A DNA stretch of 64,000 nt from Anabaenopsis elenkinii CCIBt3563 (GTDB lineage Bacteria > Cyanobacteriota > Cyanobacteriia > Cyanobacteriales > Nostocaceae): NCBI RefSeq assembly GCF_015245355.1, contig NZ_CP063311.1, forward strand, positions 4,304,140 through 4,368,139, given 5' to 3'. The stretch's first letter is position 1, and each line of letters opens with the position of its first letter. The position numbers and the translations under genes were made by a program. Below the pieces are notes generated by a model. That model saw only the letters and a program-made list of their open reading frames with translations. It had not been told where the DNA came from and did no database searches. Below are positions 35,799-45,307 of the stretch, one piece after another.

Positions 35799-36041
35799 TT
35801 ACTGAAAATGTCGCCGAAAGCGGGGATCAAGTTTATCTGTTTTTTCCTGATTACAAGTAAAACACAGGGTCTGTAAGTTGCTGATATCATTTTGACCACC
35901 ACGAGCTAGGGGGATAATATGGTCAACTGTCAGCTTAGTTTCTGAACTTGTTTTACCACAGCTTTGACATTGATATTTATCTCTTGCAAATACGTATTTT
36001 CTCACTGAGGAGGGAATGGGAATCCGGGGGGTTTTATTCAT
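35799..36041 (-). CDS. Small HNH endonuclease
   Basis: 80 aa. CQSCGK and CFTCN supply the zinc cysteines, and LTVDHIIPLARGGQNDISN the HNH core (H in DHIIP, N in DISNL). This stand-alone HNH layout is common in cyanobacteria, with uncertain roles that include homing and defence. It starts 14 bp after the dynamin-like gene stop, same strand, so they are probably one transcript. Confidence 0.88.
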   Translation of the reverse strand: MNKTPRIPIPSSVRKYVFARDKYQCQSCGKTSSETKLTVDHIIPLARGGQNDISNLQTLCFTCNQEKTDKLDPRFRRHFQ

Positions 36042-36055
36042 TAGTTACCATCACT

Positions 36056-38461
36056 TCAGGAATCAGCGACAATCTGCTGAAAATCTTCATTGCTAATTAC
36101 AGGTAATAAATGATCATACAACTGCATAGACTGTAAACAGTTATTAATATGGGAGACTGCTGTGTTATAACCATCAATTTTCTCTTTAACAACATTCAGT
36201 AAGCGTTGATTACTCAGAATTTTGTCCTCTGCTTCCTGTTGTAAAGTTTTTTCCAAATAAGCACGGGCTTGGGAGTATTGCTGTAATATATTATCCTCTT
36301 GCTCCTGTGCCATGGCTAATAATTGCTTTTTGAGGATGGTGTTGATAGTTTGACGCAAAGATTTACAAACTGTCTGGGAAACCTTTGGTTCAAAATCCAA
36401 CTTTAACAATTGTCTAATTGCTGGTTCAGCTTCTACCATACTTTGGGAATCGTAACTTTGGGAGGTTTGCAACAAAGTCTGACGAAACTGATATATAGAA
36501 AAAGTCCCCTCATCATAAAATCTCGGACTTTCTCGCACAAAGCGATCGCATTCCGCACTCGCTGCATTATCCAAAATCACTGAAACGTTTTTGGCTGTAG
36601 CTTTTACCTGTTCCTCAATTCCCCCATCATTACCTAACAATCGATACAATTGACGATAGTATTCTGATTTGCGAATCTTGTCAATTAATTGCCCAAACAA
36701 ATTATTTACTAATTGTTGACAACATTCGCTCAAAATATCCTCTAACTCGTTTGCTAAATAATAAAATGCTTCTACTAAAATCGCCAGTAAAGGCGCAGTG
36801 GAATTGCGGGGATGGCTACGGGTAGAACGTTGATAAGCATCAGCGACGGAAAATGTGTTTAGTAACTCATCTAAACGCCGAATCATCCGCCCTTGTAGTT
36901 GGCGAAAATCACGCTCAAAAGCATCACAGGAATGATTAATTATTAGGTTGACCTCTTCTGTGATGTGCTGACCAAATTCTTTAGATACTTGCTGGAGTTG
37001 CTGATTCAGTCGTTGTAACTCCTGCGCCTTCATCCCCTCAATTTCTCGCGGTTGACTATCTAGTTTTATGTATTCAGTTTGATAATGTTTTTTTAATTTA
37101 ATACAAACATCTTCTAAATCATCAGCCAAATTTTCAAATAGTTGTGGGCGCTTTTCTTCTACCAAATATTTAGTAATCGCTGTGCGAAATTCCTCAATAC
37201 CACTATCTTGAATTAGCTGATTAATTAAAGGCGTTCCCTGCTCTGCTAAAATTCTGACATAATTCTCATTGGGAGTTTCATAACTGTTTACCGAAATCCG
37301 AAAATGACTGGATGATAATTTACCAGAATTAGCACAGTAACGGTTAAACTCATTAATAAATTGCGGTGTTTCTTCTCTCCCATTACTACTTTTAACAGTA
37401 TCTGCAAAAACAGAATCTAACCCAAATCTATCGCTGATAGTTGTATGTTTAATCTGACTGCCGTAAAATCCCAGTAATCCACTGGTTTTATAGACCCTAG
37501 GAGCATCACGAAACTCTTTACTGATTAAGTCATCTAAGCGCTGCTTTAGCTGGGTATTATACCAAGTTTCATCAATGCGGTTGAAAGTGTAGAAAATGCG
37601 ATCGCGTATTCCCCCATTGTCTCGCATTATTTCTAAAAGTTCCGTTTCCTCCTTGGTCATATCACCAGCAGCAGCAGGTTTTAATACACACACCACCGCT
37701 GATGTATCCGGATGTTGAATTTTAGCATAAGTTAACTGTGCATCCTTCTCCACCGGTGCATCAATACCAGGAGTATCAATAATTACATTTCCATCTTCTA
37801 ACAGGGGATGATTGCAGTAATATTCAATTCGTTTTAAAACAGAGCTATTACTACCACGCCGCGCATATCCCGCAGCTTCCTTAATATTAGAAAAATTAAA
37901 TTGCTCCATAGAATATGTAGCATTCTTCATCGTCTGAATATGTTGACGATTTGCCTCATAGCCATCAAGTAGTAATATTAAAGCCCTCCCTTGTTTTGCT
38001 CGTTCTGACTTACTTTCTCCACCTTCCTGCTGAATAATAGCATTACAACCTTGACGCAGTAAATCAATAATTTCAGGTTGGTTAATATTAGCTGCTGTTT
38101 GAAACCCCAATTTTTCACATAAAAAACTGGCTTGTTCCCGAATTTCTACTTCACTTAAAAAGGTTAAAACCACCCTTTCCTGATCTAATGGTGCATACTC
38201 AATTCTGCATTCTGTACCTGTAGCGTGTCCTTCTGCACTGTATAGTAATTCCCTTTCCAGTAGTGCATTAATCAACATCGACTTACCCGCACTAAATGCA
38301 CCTGCAAAGACAATTTCAAACTGCGGTGAAACGACTTTTTCCAGAGAAGTTTGCACAGATGCAATATCTTCAGAGCGCAAAGATGGCTCTTGTTGCAACA
38401 GTTGTAATACAGTTTCAACCTGCTGTTTTAAATTTTCACACTGGGTAGGGAGGTTCGACAT
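36056..38461 (-). CDS. Bacterial dynamin-like GTPase
   Basis: 801 aa. G1 GAFSAGKSMLINALL is at about residues 55-69, G2 region GTECRIEY near 82, G3 VIIDTPGIDAP near 226 and G4 TFNRIDE near 290. Long helical regions follow (residues about 440-800, with a hydrophobic APLLAILVEAFYYLANEL stretch near 562 that could insert in membrane). Dynamin-like GTPases remodel membranes, and some protect cells from phage lysis. It is coupled to a small HNH nuclease and near a GIY-YIG protein and the Zorya-like genes, which favours a defence or membrane-stress role. Function inferred. Confidence 0.85.
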   Translation of the reverse strand: MSNLPTQCENLKQQVETVLQLLQQEPSLRSEDIASVQTSLEKVVSPQFEIVFAGAFSAGKSMLINALLERELLYSAEGHATGTECRIEYAPLDQERVVLTFLSEVEIREQASFLCEKLGFQTAANINQPEIIDLLRQGCNAIIQQEGGESKSERAKQGRALILLLDGYEANRQHIQTMKNATYSMEQFNFSNIKEAAGYARRGSNSSVLKRIEYYCNHPLLEDGNVIIDTPGIDAPVEKDAQLTYAKIQHPDTSAVVCVLKPAAAGDMTKEETELLEIMRDNGGIRDRIFYTFNRIDETWYNTQLKQRLDDLISKEFRDAPRVYKTSGLLGFYGSQIKHTTISDRFGLDSVFADTVKSSNGREETPQFINEFNRYCANSGKLSSSHFRISVNSYETPNENYVRILAEQGTPLINQLIQDSGIEEFRTAITKYLVEEKRPQLFENLADDLEDVCIKLKKHYQTEYIKLDSQPREIEGMKAQELQRLNQQLQQVSKEFGQHITEEVNLIINHSCDAFERDFRQLQGRMIRRLDELLNTFSVADAYQRSTRSHPRNSTAPLLAILVEAFYYLANELEDILSECCQQLVNNLFGQLIDKIRKSEYYRQLYRLLGNDGGIEEQVKATAKNVSVILDNAASAECDRFVRESPRFYDEGTFSIYQFRQTLLQTSQSYDSQSMVEAEPAIRQLLKLDFEPKVSQTVCKSLRQTINTILKKQLLAMAQEQEDNILQQYSQARAYLEKTLQQEAEDKILSNQRLLNVVKEKIDGYNTAVSHINNCLQSMQLYDHLLPVISNEDFQQIVADS

Positions 38462-38546
38462 GATTCTTTATCTATAATCTAAGTATTCAGCCCGCTATTC
38501 CGGGGGCGATCGCCCCATCCATGATATATATTATTTTCCCTCTACA

Positions 38547-39167
38547 CTAACCCAAACCTCGCACCACAGGATAAATCGCCACAGACTTTACCGTGGCTAT
38601 ACCTGTCTTTTCCTCTTCTTTCTTCTTTTCCTTCAGCAGGGAGTTGAGCGCCTCCACTTCCTCCGAATAGTCCCATGTGTTCCTTTTAACTAAATATGCA
38701 TTTAAATCAGGGGTTTTGATTTTTCCCCCATGCTTCTGAATCAGGGTCACCAGGTTAGGCTTTAACTCCTCCAATTCCTGCTCTAGATTCGCCTGCATCT
38801 GCTTAATTTCCCGATATCTGTGAAAATACTCAGACTCATCATACCCTAAATCAACCAGGGGTAACTCAGGCTCAGTTAAGTTTTTATTTAGTGGTGGTTG
38901 GAACTTTTGAATATTCTTATATTCCCAGTCATGCAAATCATCCACATCATCCCAATTTAAGTAACATATCCACTGACCGCCATTACTTTTGAAATCCCCA
39001 GTCCGCTCATGGTTTTGGTGTCTGTGTCTTAAGCTACTCGTAGAAATACCAACATACCAAACCCTGTAAGCATCATCACATATAAAGTAAATACCTGGTG
39101 AATCAGGTAAATTATGGTGTTCACCTAGCATCACCTTAGCTAGTTTTTTAATTATTATCTCCATCAC
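38547..39167 (-). CDS. GIY-YIG nuclease domain protein
   Basis: 206 aa. The N-terminal 95 residues contain GIYFICDDAYRVWYVGIS (GIY...YVG core), an R/H-rich SLRHRHQNHERTG and a possible catalytic E in DLHDWEYKNIQKF. The rest is a charged coiled-coil region (LEQELEELKPNLVTLIQ, then SLLKEKKKEEEKTG). GIY-YIG domains cut DNA in repair, homing and restriction. No partner domain shows which applies. It sits 85 bp upstream of the dynamin-like gene, same strand. Confidence 0.78.
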   Translation of the reverse strand: MMEIIIKKLAKVMLGEHHNLPDSPGIYFICDDAYRVWYVGISTSSLRHRHQNHERTGDFKSNGGQWICYLNWDDVDDLHDWEYKNIQKFQPPLNKNLTEPELPLVDLGYDESEYFHRYREIKQMQANLEQELEELKPNLVTLIQKHGGKIKTPDLNAYLVKRNTWDYSEEVEALNSLLKEKKKEEEKTGIATVKSVAIYPVVRGLG

Positions 39168-39277
39168 ACAAGTTCATTAATTCCAGTATTTAAAGATACT
39201 ACCATCTTTGGTATAAATAAAAAAATACCTCTAAAGATAGATTTAAAATCCTGAAAAAGAGGTACTGCGCCTTGATT

Positions 39278-40231
39278 TTAATCCTTCCCGTTCCTCCACA
39301 CCGGAGGCAAAGTATCTAAATTTACTTTTTTTCTTTGACCTTCCCTGGTATTTTTCCACAGCACCGTAAACCCACCAGCACCTAACCTATACTGGGGAAA
39401 CAGCCGATAACAAGGAATATCAGTTAAATGGGATTGATATTCCCCTAAATAACTGACTGTAACAGGTTTAAAATCAGGGAACCGTGACATAAACCATTGA
39501 CAAACCTGCTCATTTTCCTCTGGAGAGTAAGTACAGGTCATATAAGCAAGATAGCCCTGGGGTGCAACTAATTGAGCCGAATTAGCTAGAATCCTCTTTT
39601 GTCGATTAGCACTTTTATTAATCGCTGTGGGATGAAAACAGCCAGGGGCTTTTTCACCTTTAGCTACTAAAGATTGTCCAGTACAAGGCGCATCAACTAT
39701 AACTAAATCACTAGATAATGGGATTTGCTCCGTAAAAATACTAGAATCTCGACTCACCACAGTACAAGGGCTAACTTGACAACGCTTTAAATTAGAAATC
39801 AGCATCCCTAAACGTTTACCAATGACCTCATTGCAAATTAGTAAATTAGGTTGCAAAGCTTTCCAAGCAAAAATACTCTTACCCCCTGGGGAAGCACACA
39901 TATCAAAAACTAAACCCACCGACGGAGGAATCATCAATAAAACTGTAGCCTCAAACACAGAAGAAAAATCTAAACAATAAAAATCACCTTGTTGATGTAG
40001 AGGATGTTTACCAGGCTTTTCTGTTAATGATAAACGCTGCACAAAATCTGGTTGCCAATTTATTGATGATTCTACCGAAAAAGGTGATAAATTAGGCTGA
40101 TTTTGACACCAAATAATAGCAGGGTTAAAGGGTTGAGGATTCATTAATGAATCAACAAATTGCTCTTGTTTATCAGGGTTTTCAAACAAACGACGTGAGA
40201 GCTTAAGTAATAAATTCGATGGCTTTTCCAT
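39278..40231 (-). CDS. RsmB/NOP2-Sun family RNA (cytosine-5) methyltransferase
   Basis: 317 aa from the ATG at 40231 (a GTG 15 bp upstream is in frame). SAM motif I is seen in DMCASPGGKSIFAW near residue 118, the catalytic-site DAPCTGQS near 180 and the second cysteine in MTCTYSPEENEQV near 228. Both cysteines needed for m5C chemistry are present. The likely target is rRNA or tRNA. No separate N-terminal NusB-like domain is present, so it is nearer to RsmF/Trm4-type enzymes than to RsmB. Single gene, divergent from the DUF2157 gene. Confidence 0.88.
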   Translation of the reverse strand: MEKPSNLLLKLSRRLFENPDKQEQFVDSLMNPQPFNPAIIWCQNQPNLSPFSVESSINWQPDFVQRLSLTEKPGKHPLHQQGDFYCLDFSSVFEATVLLMIPPSVGLVFDMCASPGGKSIFAWKALQPNLLICNEVIGKRLGMLISNLKRCQVSPCTVVSRDSSIFTEQIPLSSDLVIVDAPCTGQSLVAKGEKAPGCFHPTAINKSANRQKRILANSAQLVAPQGYLAYMTCTYSPEENEQVCQWFMSRFPDFKPVTVSYLGEYQSHLTDIPCYRLFPQYRLGAGGFTVLWKNTREGQRKKVNLDTLPPVWRNGKD

Positions 40232-40355
40232 TAGTAAAAATGTCACAGAAGAACAATGTTATAGCTAGTCTTAGCTGCATACTGAAAATATCATGACCGG
40301 TTAATCCAACTGAATCAAGAATGTTTGCTCCAAAACTGTTCGGAGATAATCATCA

Positions 40356-41777
40356 ATGTTGAATAATTTCCCGGATAAATTACGCCGAGAAGCGCAATTG
40401 TGGCGAGATGAAGGGCTAATTAGTGCTTCACAGTACGAAGACTTAGCACAACGTTATGGATTTAAGAACCTAGAAGCAGCATCACGCGATCGCTTTGTGG
40501 TCACTGCAATTGGTATAGGTAGTATCCTGTTGTGTTTAGGTATAATTACCTTCATAGCCACAAATTGGCAATCATGGTCACGAGAAGTCAAGTTCATCTT
40601 GATGATCAGTTTATTTCTCTCCACTAGTATCACGGGCTTCTCTACATGGGTAGAAGCTAAATCTGGGAACAATGAAAAGAGAAAACAGCAACAAAGTAAA
40701 CGCATCTTGGGAGAAGGACTACTCATTCTGAGTGCCTTCATTTTAGGTGCAAACATATTGCTCATGGCAGAGATTTTCAATATTAATGGTTCCCCAGCAC
40801 AATTGTTTTTAGCCTGGGGATTTGGGGTTCTGGTCATGGCCTACAGTTTGTGTTTAAACTCCCTGGGAATTATGGCTATTATCCTCAGCCAAATTGGTTA
40901 CTGGGCTGGAAGAGGAGACTTTGGGGTTTCCACACTTGACTGGAACTGGGTAAGTTTAGCTGTTCGACATATGCCCTTATTGTCATGGTTGCTCTTCGTA
41001 CCCTTAGCATACTTTTGTCGCTCTCGCTGGATTTTTGTCTTAGCAGCCTTTGTGTTTGCTGGTACCTTGCAGTTGAATGTCAATCCCCTACCACTGCTCA
41101 ACCTTGACAACATAGCCCCTTGGGCAGCATCCTTTGCTTTTGCACTGCCACCTGCATTATTCTGGAGTTATGACGATTTACTGTTCCCCACAGTCAATTA
41201 CAGGTTATTTCAACCCCTCGCGCGTCACCTCGCCTTAATATTTTTTAGCTTAGTGTTTTATGTCTTATCTTTCCGTTGGCAATGGATAGCCCCAACATTG
41301 AATCCTTTTATGTCCACTAGCAACAATAACCTATTCATGTCTCTCCCTGTGATCGATTTAGGGGTTCTCAGTGGTTTAGCAGTATTACAATGGTTATCAA
41401 TGCTGCGTCTGCGCAATAATCCCCCCCGCCGGGAGGTGATTTTTACCCTGGCTGTTATTGTTACCTTTTTGGCTTTCATTATTATTACACCTTTCTGGCA
41501 TCTAGCTATTACCCGCATTGATGAATTAGGCACTTTCATCTTTAATGTGCTTTTCGCCTTCTTAGCATTCGGGTTAATCCGAGAAGGATTAAAGTTAAAC
41601 AATAGGAGAACATTCTGGGGAGGTATGCTATTATTAACCTTACAAATTATTAGTAGGGTAATAGAGTATAACACCGACCGACTGTTTCAGTCCTTGGTGT
41701 TCGTCATCTGCGGTTGGGGATTAATTACCGCCGGACTATGGTTTGAACGTCGTCTACCTAGTAAGTCTAATTCATAA
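40356..41777 (+). CDS. DUF2157 integral membrane protein
   Basis: 473 aa. A cytoplasmic N-terminus (LRREAQLWRDEGLISASQYE) is followed by about 10-12 hydrophobic helices, beginning with VVTAIGIGSILLCLGIITFI near residue 48. That N-terminal string and the helix series define DUF2157. Function is unknown. In cyanobacteria and others it often precedes a GDYXXLXY-domain gene, as here (138 bp downstream). Confidence 0.87.
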   Translation: MLNNFPDKLRREAQLWRDEGLISASQYEDLAQRYGFKNLEAASRDRFVVTAIGIGSILLCLGIITFIATNWQSWSREVKFILMISLFLSTSITGFSTWVEAKSGNNEKRKQQQSKRILGEGLLILSAFILGANILLMAEIFNINGSPAQLFLAWGFGVLVMAYSLCLNSLGIMAIILSQIGYWAGRGDFGVSTLDWNWVSLAVRHMPLLSWLLFVPLAYFCRSRWIFVLAAFVFAGTLQLNVNPLPLLNLDNIAPWAASFAFALPPALFWSYDDLLFPTVNYRLFQPLARHLALIFFSLVFYVLSFRWQWIAPTLNPFMSTSNNNLFMSLPVIDLGVLSGLAVLQWLSMLRLRNNPPRREVIFTLAVIVTFLAFIIITPFWHLAITRIDELGTFIFNVLFAFLAFGLIREGLKLNNRRTFWGGMLLLTLQIISRVIEYNTDRLFQSLVFVICGWGLITAGLWFERRLPSKSNS

Positions 41778-41915
41778 TTAAACTTTTGTAACAATTACGG
41801 AAGTTTTACTGGGTGGTTTACCCTTGTTAAAGAATCTCTGCGTTAGTCCTCATTCTGCCAATTTCACCAGACAAAATTTTGGCCAATAATAACCCTTCAT
41901 CTGAGGACTAGGCTG

Positions 41916-42674
41916 ATGAGAAATAATTCCTCTGAATCAACTGGAAACCAATCATCTAAAACATTATCCCCTGAAGTTGAATTTTCTGAAAAGCTCACCT
42001 TTAGAGATTACCTCATTGCCACTGAACAAAAGGCAAACCAGCCCCTACCTTTTTGGCGGCTCTTAGTTCCCCTCTTAATTCAAACTGGAATTATCCTAGC
42101 TGTTCCCACCCAAGCACTATACACTAACATCGCCGGTAGGGATGTGATCCTGCAAACACTGGCTCAAGACCCTAATAATGTCGTGCAAGATTTTTCACTG
42201 ACACTAGAATACAATATATCCCGTGTACAAAATTTGCGCCGGCTTCCCGGTTGGAATGATTTATTTAGAAGCAATCAGGGGAGAAACAGACAGCTGCTCC
42301 CAGGGACTAATTTATACGTGATTTTGCAAGAGCAACTTGGTTCCGATCGTGGGGTTCCCAGTCCTTGGCGACCAATTAGGGTGACTAGGAATTTACCTGA
42401 CTTTCTTCCCAGTAATCAAGTAGCCATCAGAGGTGTATATCAAGATAATTCCATTAACTATGGAATAGAAACTTATTACCTTCGAGAACAACAAAGACAG
42501 CAAATTAGTAACGACATTTTCCGCAGCGCCCAGCAAACTAGAGGAAATCGACGCTCACAAATTCGACCCCTCACCGTCAGAGTTAGAGTAGACCCTCAAG
42601 GTAATGCTATACCCGTTAGTTTATGGGTGCGCGATACCTACGGCGATCGCAGTTATCGCAATTATCGCTTTTAA
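41916..42674 (+). CDS. GDYXXLXY-type membrane-anchored protein
   Basis: 252 aa. One hydrophobic segment (FWRLLVPLLIQTGIILAVPT, about 45-64) and an exposed C-terminal domain with VILQTLAQDPNNVVQDF, FSLTLEYNISRVQ and the Tyr-rich INYGIETYYLREQQRQQ near 184. The order and partner gene fit the GDYXXLXY domain family, found beside DUF2157/DUF4401. No activity is known. Two C-terminal strands (LTVRVRVDPQGNAIP, VSLWVRDTYGDRSYR) complete the domain. Confidence 0.75.
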   Translation: MRNNSSESTGNQSSKTLSPEVEFSEKLTFRDYLIATEQKANQPLPFWRLLVPLLIQTGIILAVPTQALYTNIAGRDVILQTLAQDPNNVVQDFSLTLEYNISRVQNLRRLPGWNDLFRSNQGRNRQLLPGTNLYVILQEQLGSDRGVPSPWRPIRVTRNLPDFLPSNQVAIRGVYQDNSINYGIETYYLREQQRQQISNDIFRSAQQTRGNRRSQIRPLTVRVRVDPQGNAIPVSLWVRDTYGDRSYRNYRF

Positions 42675-42910
42675 TCCTCATGGCGTAAATTCCATGCTAC
42701 ACCGGCCGCCGCCCCTGCGCCTGCTACCAAACCTGTAGCCATTCCTTGGATAGTTCTTTGTATGGGGTCTTGTGTGAGACAATCACTAGTCACAGTCTGA
42801 GATTGTAAGCAAGAATTACTTTCTGCCCAGCTGGATGTACCCCCTAGAATTACACCCGCTAAACTACAGGAACAAACGAGCAACAACAGGCGCTTGGTTT
42901 TTCTATCCAT
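42671..42910 (-). CDS. Small exported hypothetical protein
   Basis: 79 aa. A signal peptide is clear: KRLLLLVCSCSLAGVILGGT, with likely cleavage after SWA. The mature part is short with two cysteines (SNSCLQSQTVTSDCLTQDP) and a Gly/Ala-rich possible membrane helix (ATGLVAGAGAAAGVAW). Not recognised. Its stop overlaps the 3' end of the convergent GDYXXLXY gene by 4 bp. Confidence 0.6.
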   Translation of the reverse strand: MDRKTKRLLLLVCSCSLAGVILGGTSSWAESNSCLQSQTVTSDCLTQDPIQRTIQGMATGLVAGAGAAAGVAWNLRHED

Positions 42911-43091
42911 AGATGGATGCTTTCAAGGTGAGGATGAGATAACTAACCTCAACTAATGTACAGCTGTTTCTCTAAATTGACCACTCACTACTGAAAATCC
43001 TTGTCCATGAAAAACTGCTGTAAGTCATAAACTCCAGATTGCTCTTGAGTAATGACGTTGGTATAGCTTACCCTAGGTATGCAATATTATT

Positions 43092-44885
43092 GTGTCACAC
43101 CCAATGCAGATGGATTGGATTAGCTTACTCAAAGCTCAACAAGCTGACTTCCTTCAACGTGTGAAAAAACCTAAAACTTATGATTTATCCTTGCTGGAAA
43201 GTCAAGTTAAAGCATCTCACCGTGAGAGAATAGTATTTTACGGTGAGCAATTGCTGAAAATATCCGAATCTTCCCGCCAGCAAGCCGAAATTGTCGCCAA
43301 AAATCCACCCCCCACCCCCCCAGAATATCCCGACCCGGATGACTGGGGGATGACTTTTCCCGAATACTTCCAGAAACAAGCAGAAGATTATCTTTTCCGA
43401 GAGCAAATTGTGGGGTTAGTCATGGCTGAATGTCTGGGTAAGTTAGTCAAAAAAATCCCACAGAACACTCCAGAAAACATCCTCTTAGATGATGAAGGGA
43501 ATTTGCGCACAGAAAGCAAATTTCCTTACCTATTGGCTAGTAATCCTCAGTTGAGTATTCAAGTTTACGCAGTTGATGGAGAAAGTGTTAATAGTATTAA
43601 GAAAAATAAAGTTAGATGGTCAGTTACTCAGGATGATTTAAGGAATTATCAAGTATTAGTTTTTCTGTGTTTACTGCATCCATTTACCGATGGAGAATGT
43701 TATCAAAAGCACTGTATAGTGGCGGGATTTTTACCGGCGAGCCAAATTGAACTTCCCGAACCAAAACTGTATCTTACTCCCAGTCATTTATTATATACGG
43801 GAGGTTTGAGTTGGTACTTGGAATCATTAGTTACCCAAGGAAATATCAAAAAACCTATACACCCATTAATTGAGCGACAGATAATACTAGAAACAGTTCA
43901 GACTGTACCAGCAGAACATCCCCAAAAGGCAATAATTGGTGATTGGGAATGTTGGCAAACATTGAAAGGCCACACAAGAGGTATTAAGTGTATAGCTTTT
44001 AATTACAGCTGTAAGAATGGTACAACCTCCCCTATATTGGCAAGTGGCAGTTATGGGGAAACAAAAATATGGGATTTAGGCAAGGGTGAATTAATTCAGA
44101 CATTATCAGAATATCCTTGGGTGGTGTCTGGCCGGATAGATATGGTAAATTCTCTAGCTTTTAGTGCTGATGGACAAACTTTAGTTACAGGTGGCGCTGA
44201 TTCTACGGTGAAGATTTGGCACGTAGGTGCACTAGATTTAATCGATATTCTACACAAGCATAATGGTATAGTGCGGTGCGTTGCATTTACACCAGATGGA
44301 TTGCTGTTGGCAACGGCAGGAGATGACAGAAAAGTATTATTTTGGGATTTGACTCAACGTCAGGTAGCGATCGCCTTATCCTTAGATGATACAGCAGCTC
44401 ATTCCCTAGTGTTCAGTCAAGATGGGCAAATATTAGCTACAGGTAGCTACCGTAAAATTAAAGTTTGGCGGACTTCACAAGCCAGGGAGTGGAAACAGCT
44501 TAAAGAGTCATCACCCTTATACAGCCTCAAAGGTCATACTCACATAGTTTCCGCCATGAGTATCAGTGCCGATGGTAAACTACTCGTCAGTGGTAGCTGG
44601 GATCAAACAATTAAAATTTGGAACTTGGAAACAGGGAAATTAATTCGTAGCCTCAAGGGTCACACAGATAAAGTATATACTATCGCCTTAAGTCCAGATC
44701 AAAAAATTATAGCCAGTGGTAGCGCAGATCAAAGCATCAAGTTATGGTACATAGAAACAGGTGAATTACTAGCTACTTTTAAAGGCCATAACCATACAGT
44801 TACAGCCCTAGCCTTCACAGATTCCGGCGATATGTTAGTTTCTGGCAGTTTTGATAAAACCATAAAAATTTGGCACAGAAGCTAA
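43092..44885 (+). CDS. WD40 repeat protein with cyanobacterial N-terminal domain
   Basis: 597 aa (GTG at 43092; an ATG four codons on is an alternative). Residues 1-280 form a domain I do not recognise by name, with VMAECLGKLVKKIPQNTPEN and PKLYLTPSHLLYTGGLSWYL. From about 285 there are seven WD40 blades, e.g. KTLKGHTRGIKCIAF-like units and GHTDKVYTIALSPDQKIIAS, each ending in a W-[DN/Y] pair, enough for one propeller. WD40 proteins are scaffolds. Substrate or partner unknown. Confidence 0.85.
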   Translation: MSHPMQMDWISLLKAQQADFLQRVKKPKTYDLSLLESQVKASHRERIVFYGEQLLKISESSRQQAEIVAKNPPPTPPEYPDPDDWGMTFPEYFQKQAEDYLFREQIVGLVMAECLGKLVKKIPQNTPENILLDDEGNLRTESKFPYLLASNPQLSIQVYAVDGESVNSIKKNKVRWSVTQDDLRNYQVLVFLCLLHPFTDGECYQKHCIVAGFLPASQIELPEPKLYLTPSHLLYTGGLSWYLESLVTQGNIKKPIHPLIERQIILETVQTVPAEHPQKAIIGDWECWQTLKGHTRGIKCIAFNYSCKNGTTSPILASGSYGETKIWDLGKGELIQTLSEYPWVVSGRIDMVNSLAFSADGQTLVTGGADSTVKIWHVGALDLIDILHKHNGIVRCVAFTPDGLLLATAGDDRKVLFWDLTQRQVAIALSLDDTAAHSLVFSQDGQILATGSYRKIKVWRTSQAREWKQLKESSPLYSLKGHTHIVSAMSISADGKLLVSGSWDQTIKIWNLETGKLIRSLKGHTDKVYTIALSPDQKIIASGSADQSIKLWYIETGELLATFKGHNHTVTALAFTDSGDMLVSGSFDKTIKIWHRS

Positions 44886-45033
44886 TTAGATGGGAGTTCG
44901 ATGGGGTGATGAATCAAGTTTAGATATATATGCCATCATGACAACTTTCAGACCCAAGATACAACCCTAGGTAGAGCATGAGAAACAGGGATAGCCAATA
45001 GCCTAGATACAACCCACTAACAGAGGTGAAGTT

Positions 45034-45225
45034 ATGGCAGTATCTGCAGTTGATATTTCTAAAAGTCTCAGTGGCATAGATTTTCCAGCCAATAAACAGG
45101 ATTTAGTCAACCATGCCAGACAGAAAAACGCTAGCCAAGAGATCCTCGACATCCTCCAAAAAATGCCAGAAAGGCAATATGGCAATATGGCAGACGTAGA
45201 ACACGCCTTTGGCGAAGTGAGATAA
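45034..45225 (+). CDS. DUF2795 family small protein
   Basis: 63 aa. SLSGIDFPANKQDLVNHARQ and LDILQKMPERQYGNMADVEH match the DUF2795 pattern (FPA-K-dLv-hA, L--LP--y-s--dv). The role is unknown; relatives are frequent in bacteria as stand-alone small proteins. An AGAGGTGAAGTT leader supplies the ribosome site. Confidence 0.85.
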   Translation: MAVSAVDISKSLSGIDFPANKQDLVNHARQKNASQEILDILQKMPERQYGNMADVEHAFGEVR

Positions 45226-45251
45226 TTTATCCGGTAGTCAGCAAGAGCAAG

Positions 45252-45286
45252 AAAAAAGCGATCGCCCTATTTCTAGAGCGATCGCT
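45252..45286 (-). terminator. ftsH terminator built from two HIP1 sites
   Basis: On the minus strand two GCGATCGC octamers pair as AGCGATCGC / GCGATCGCT around an 11-nt loop, followed by T6. It lies 22 bp after the ftsH stop. Confidence 0.75.
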
Positions 45287-45307
45287 CAACAATTCACGCT
45301 AAAATCA

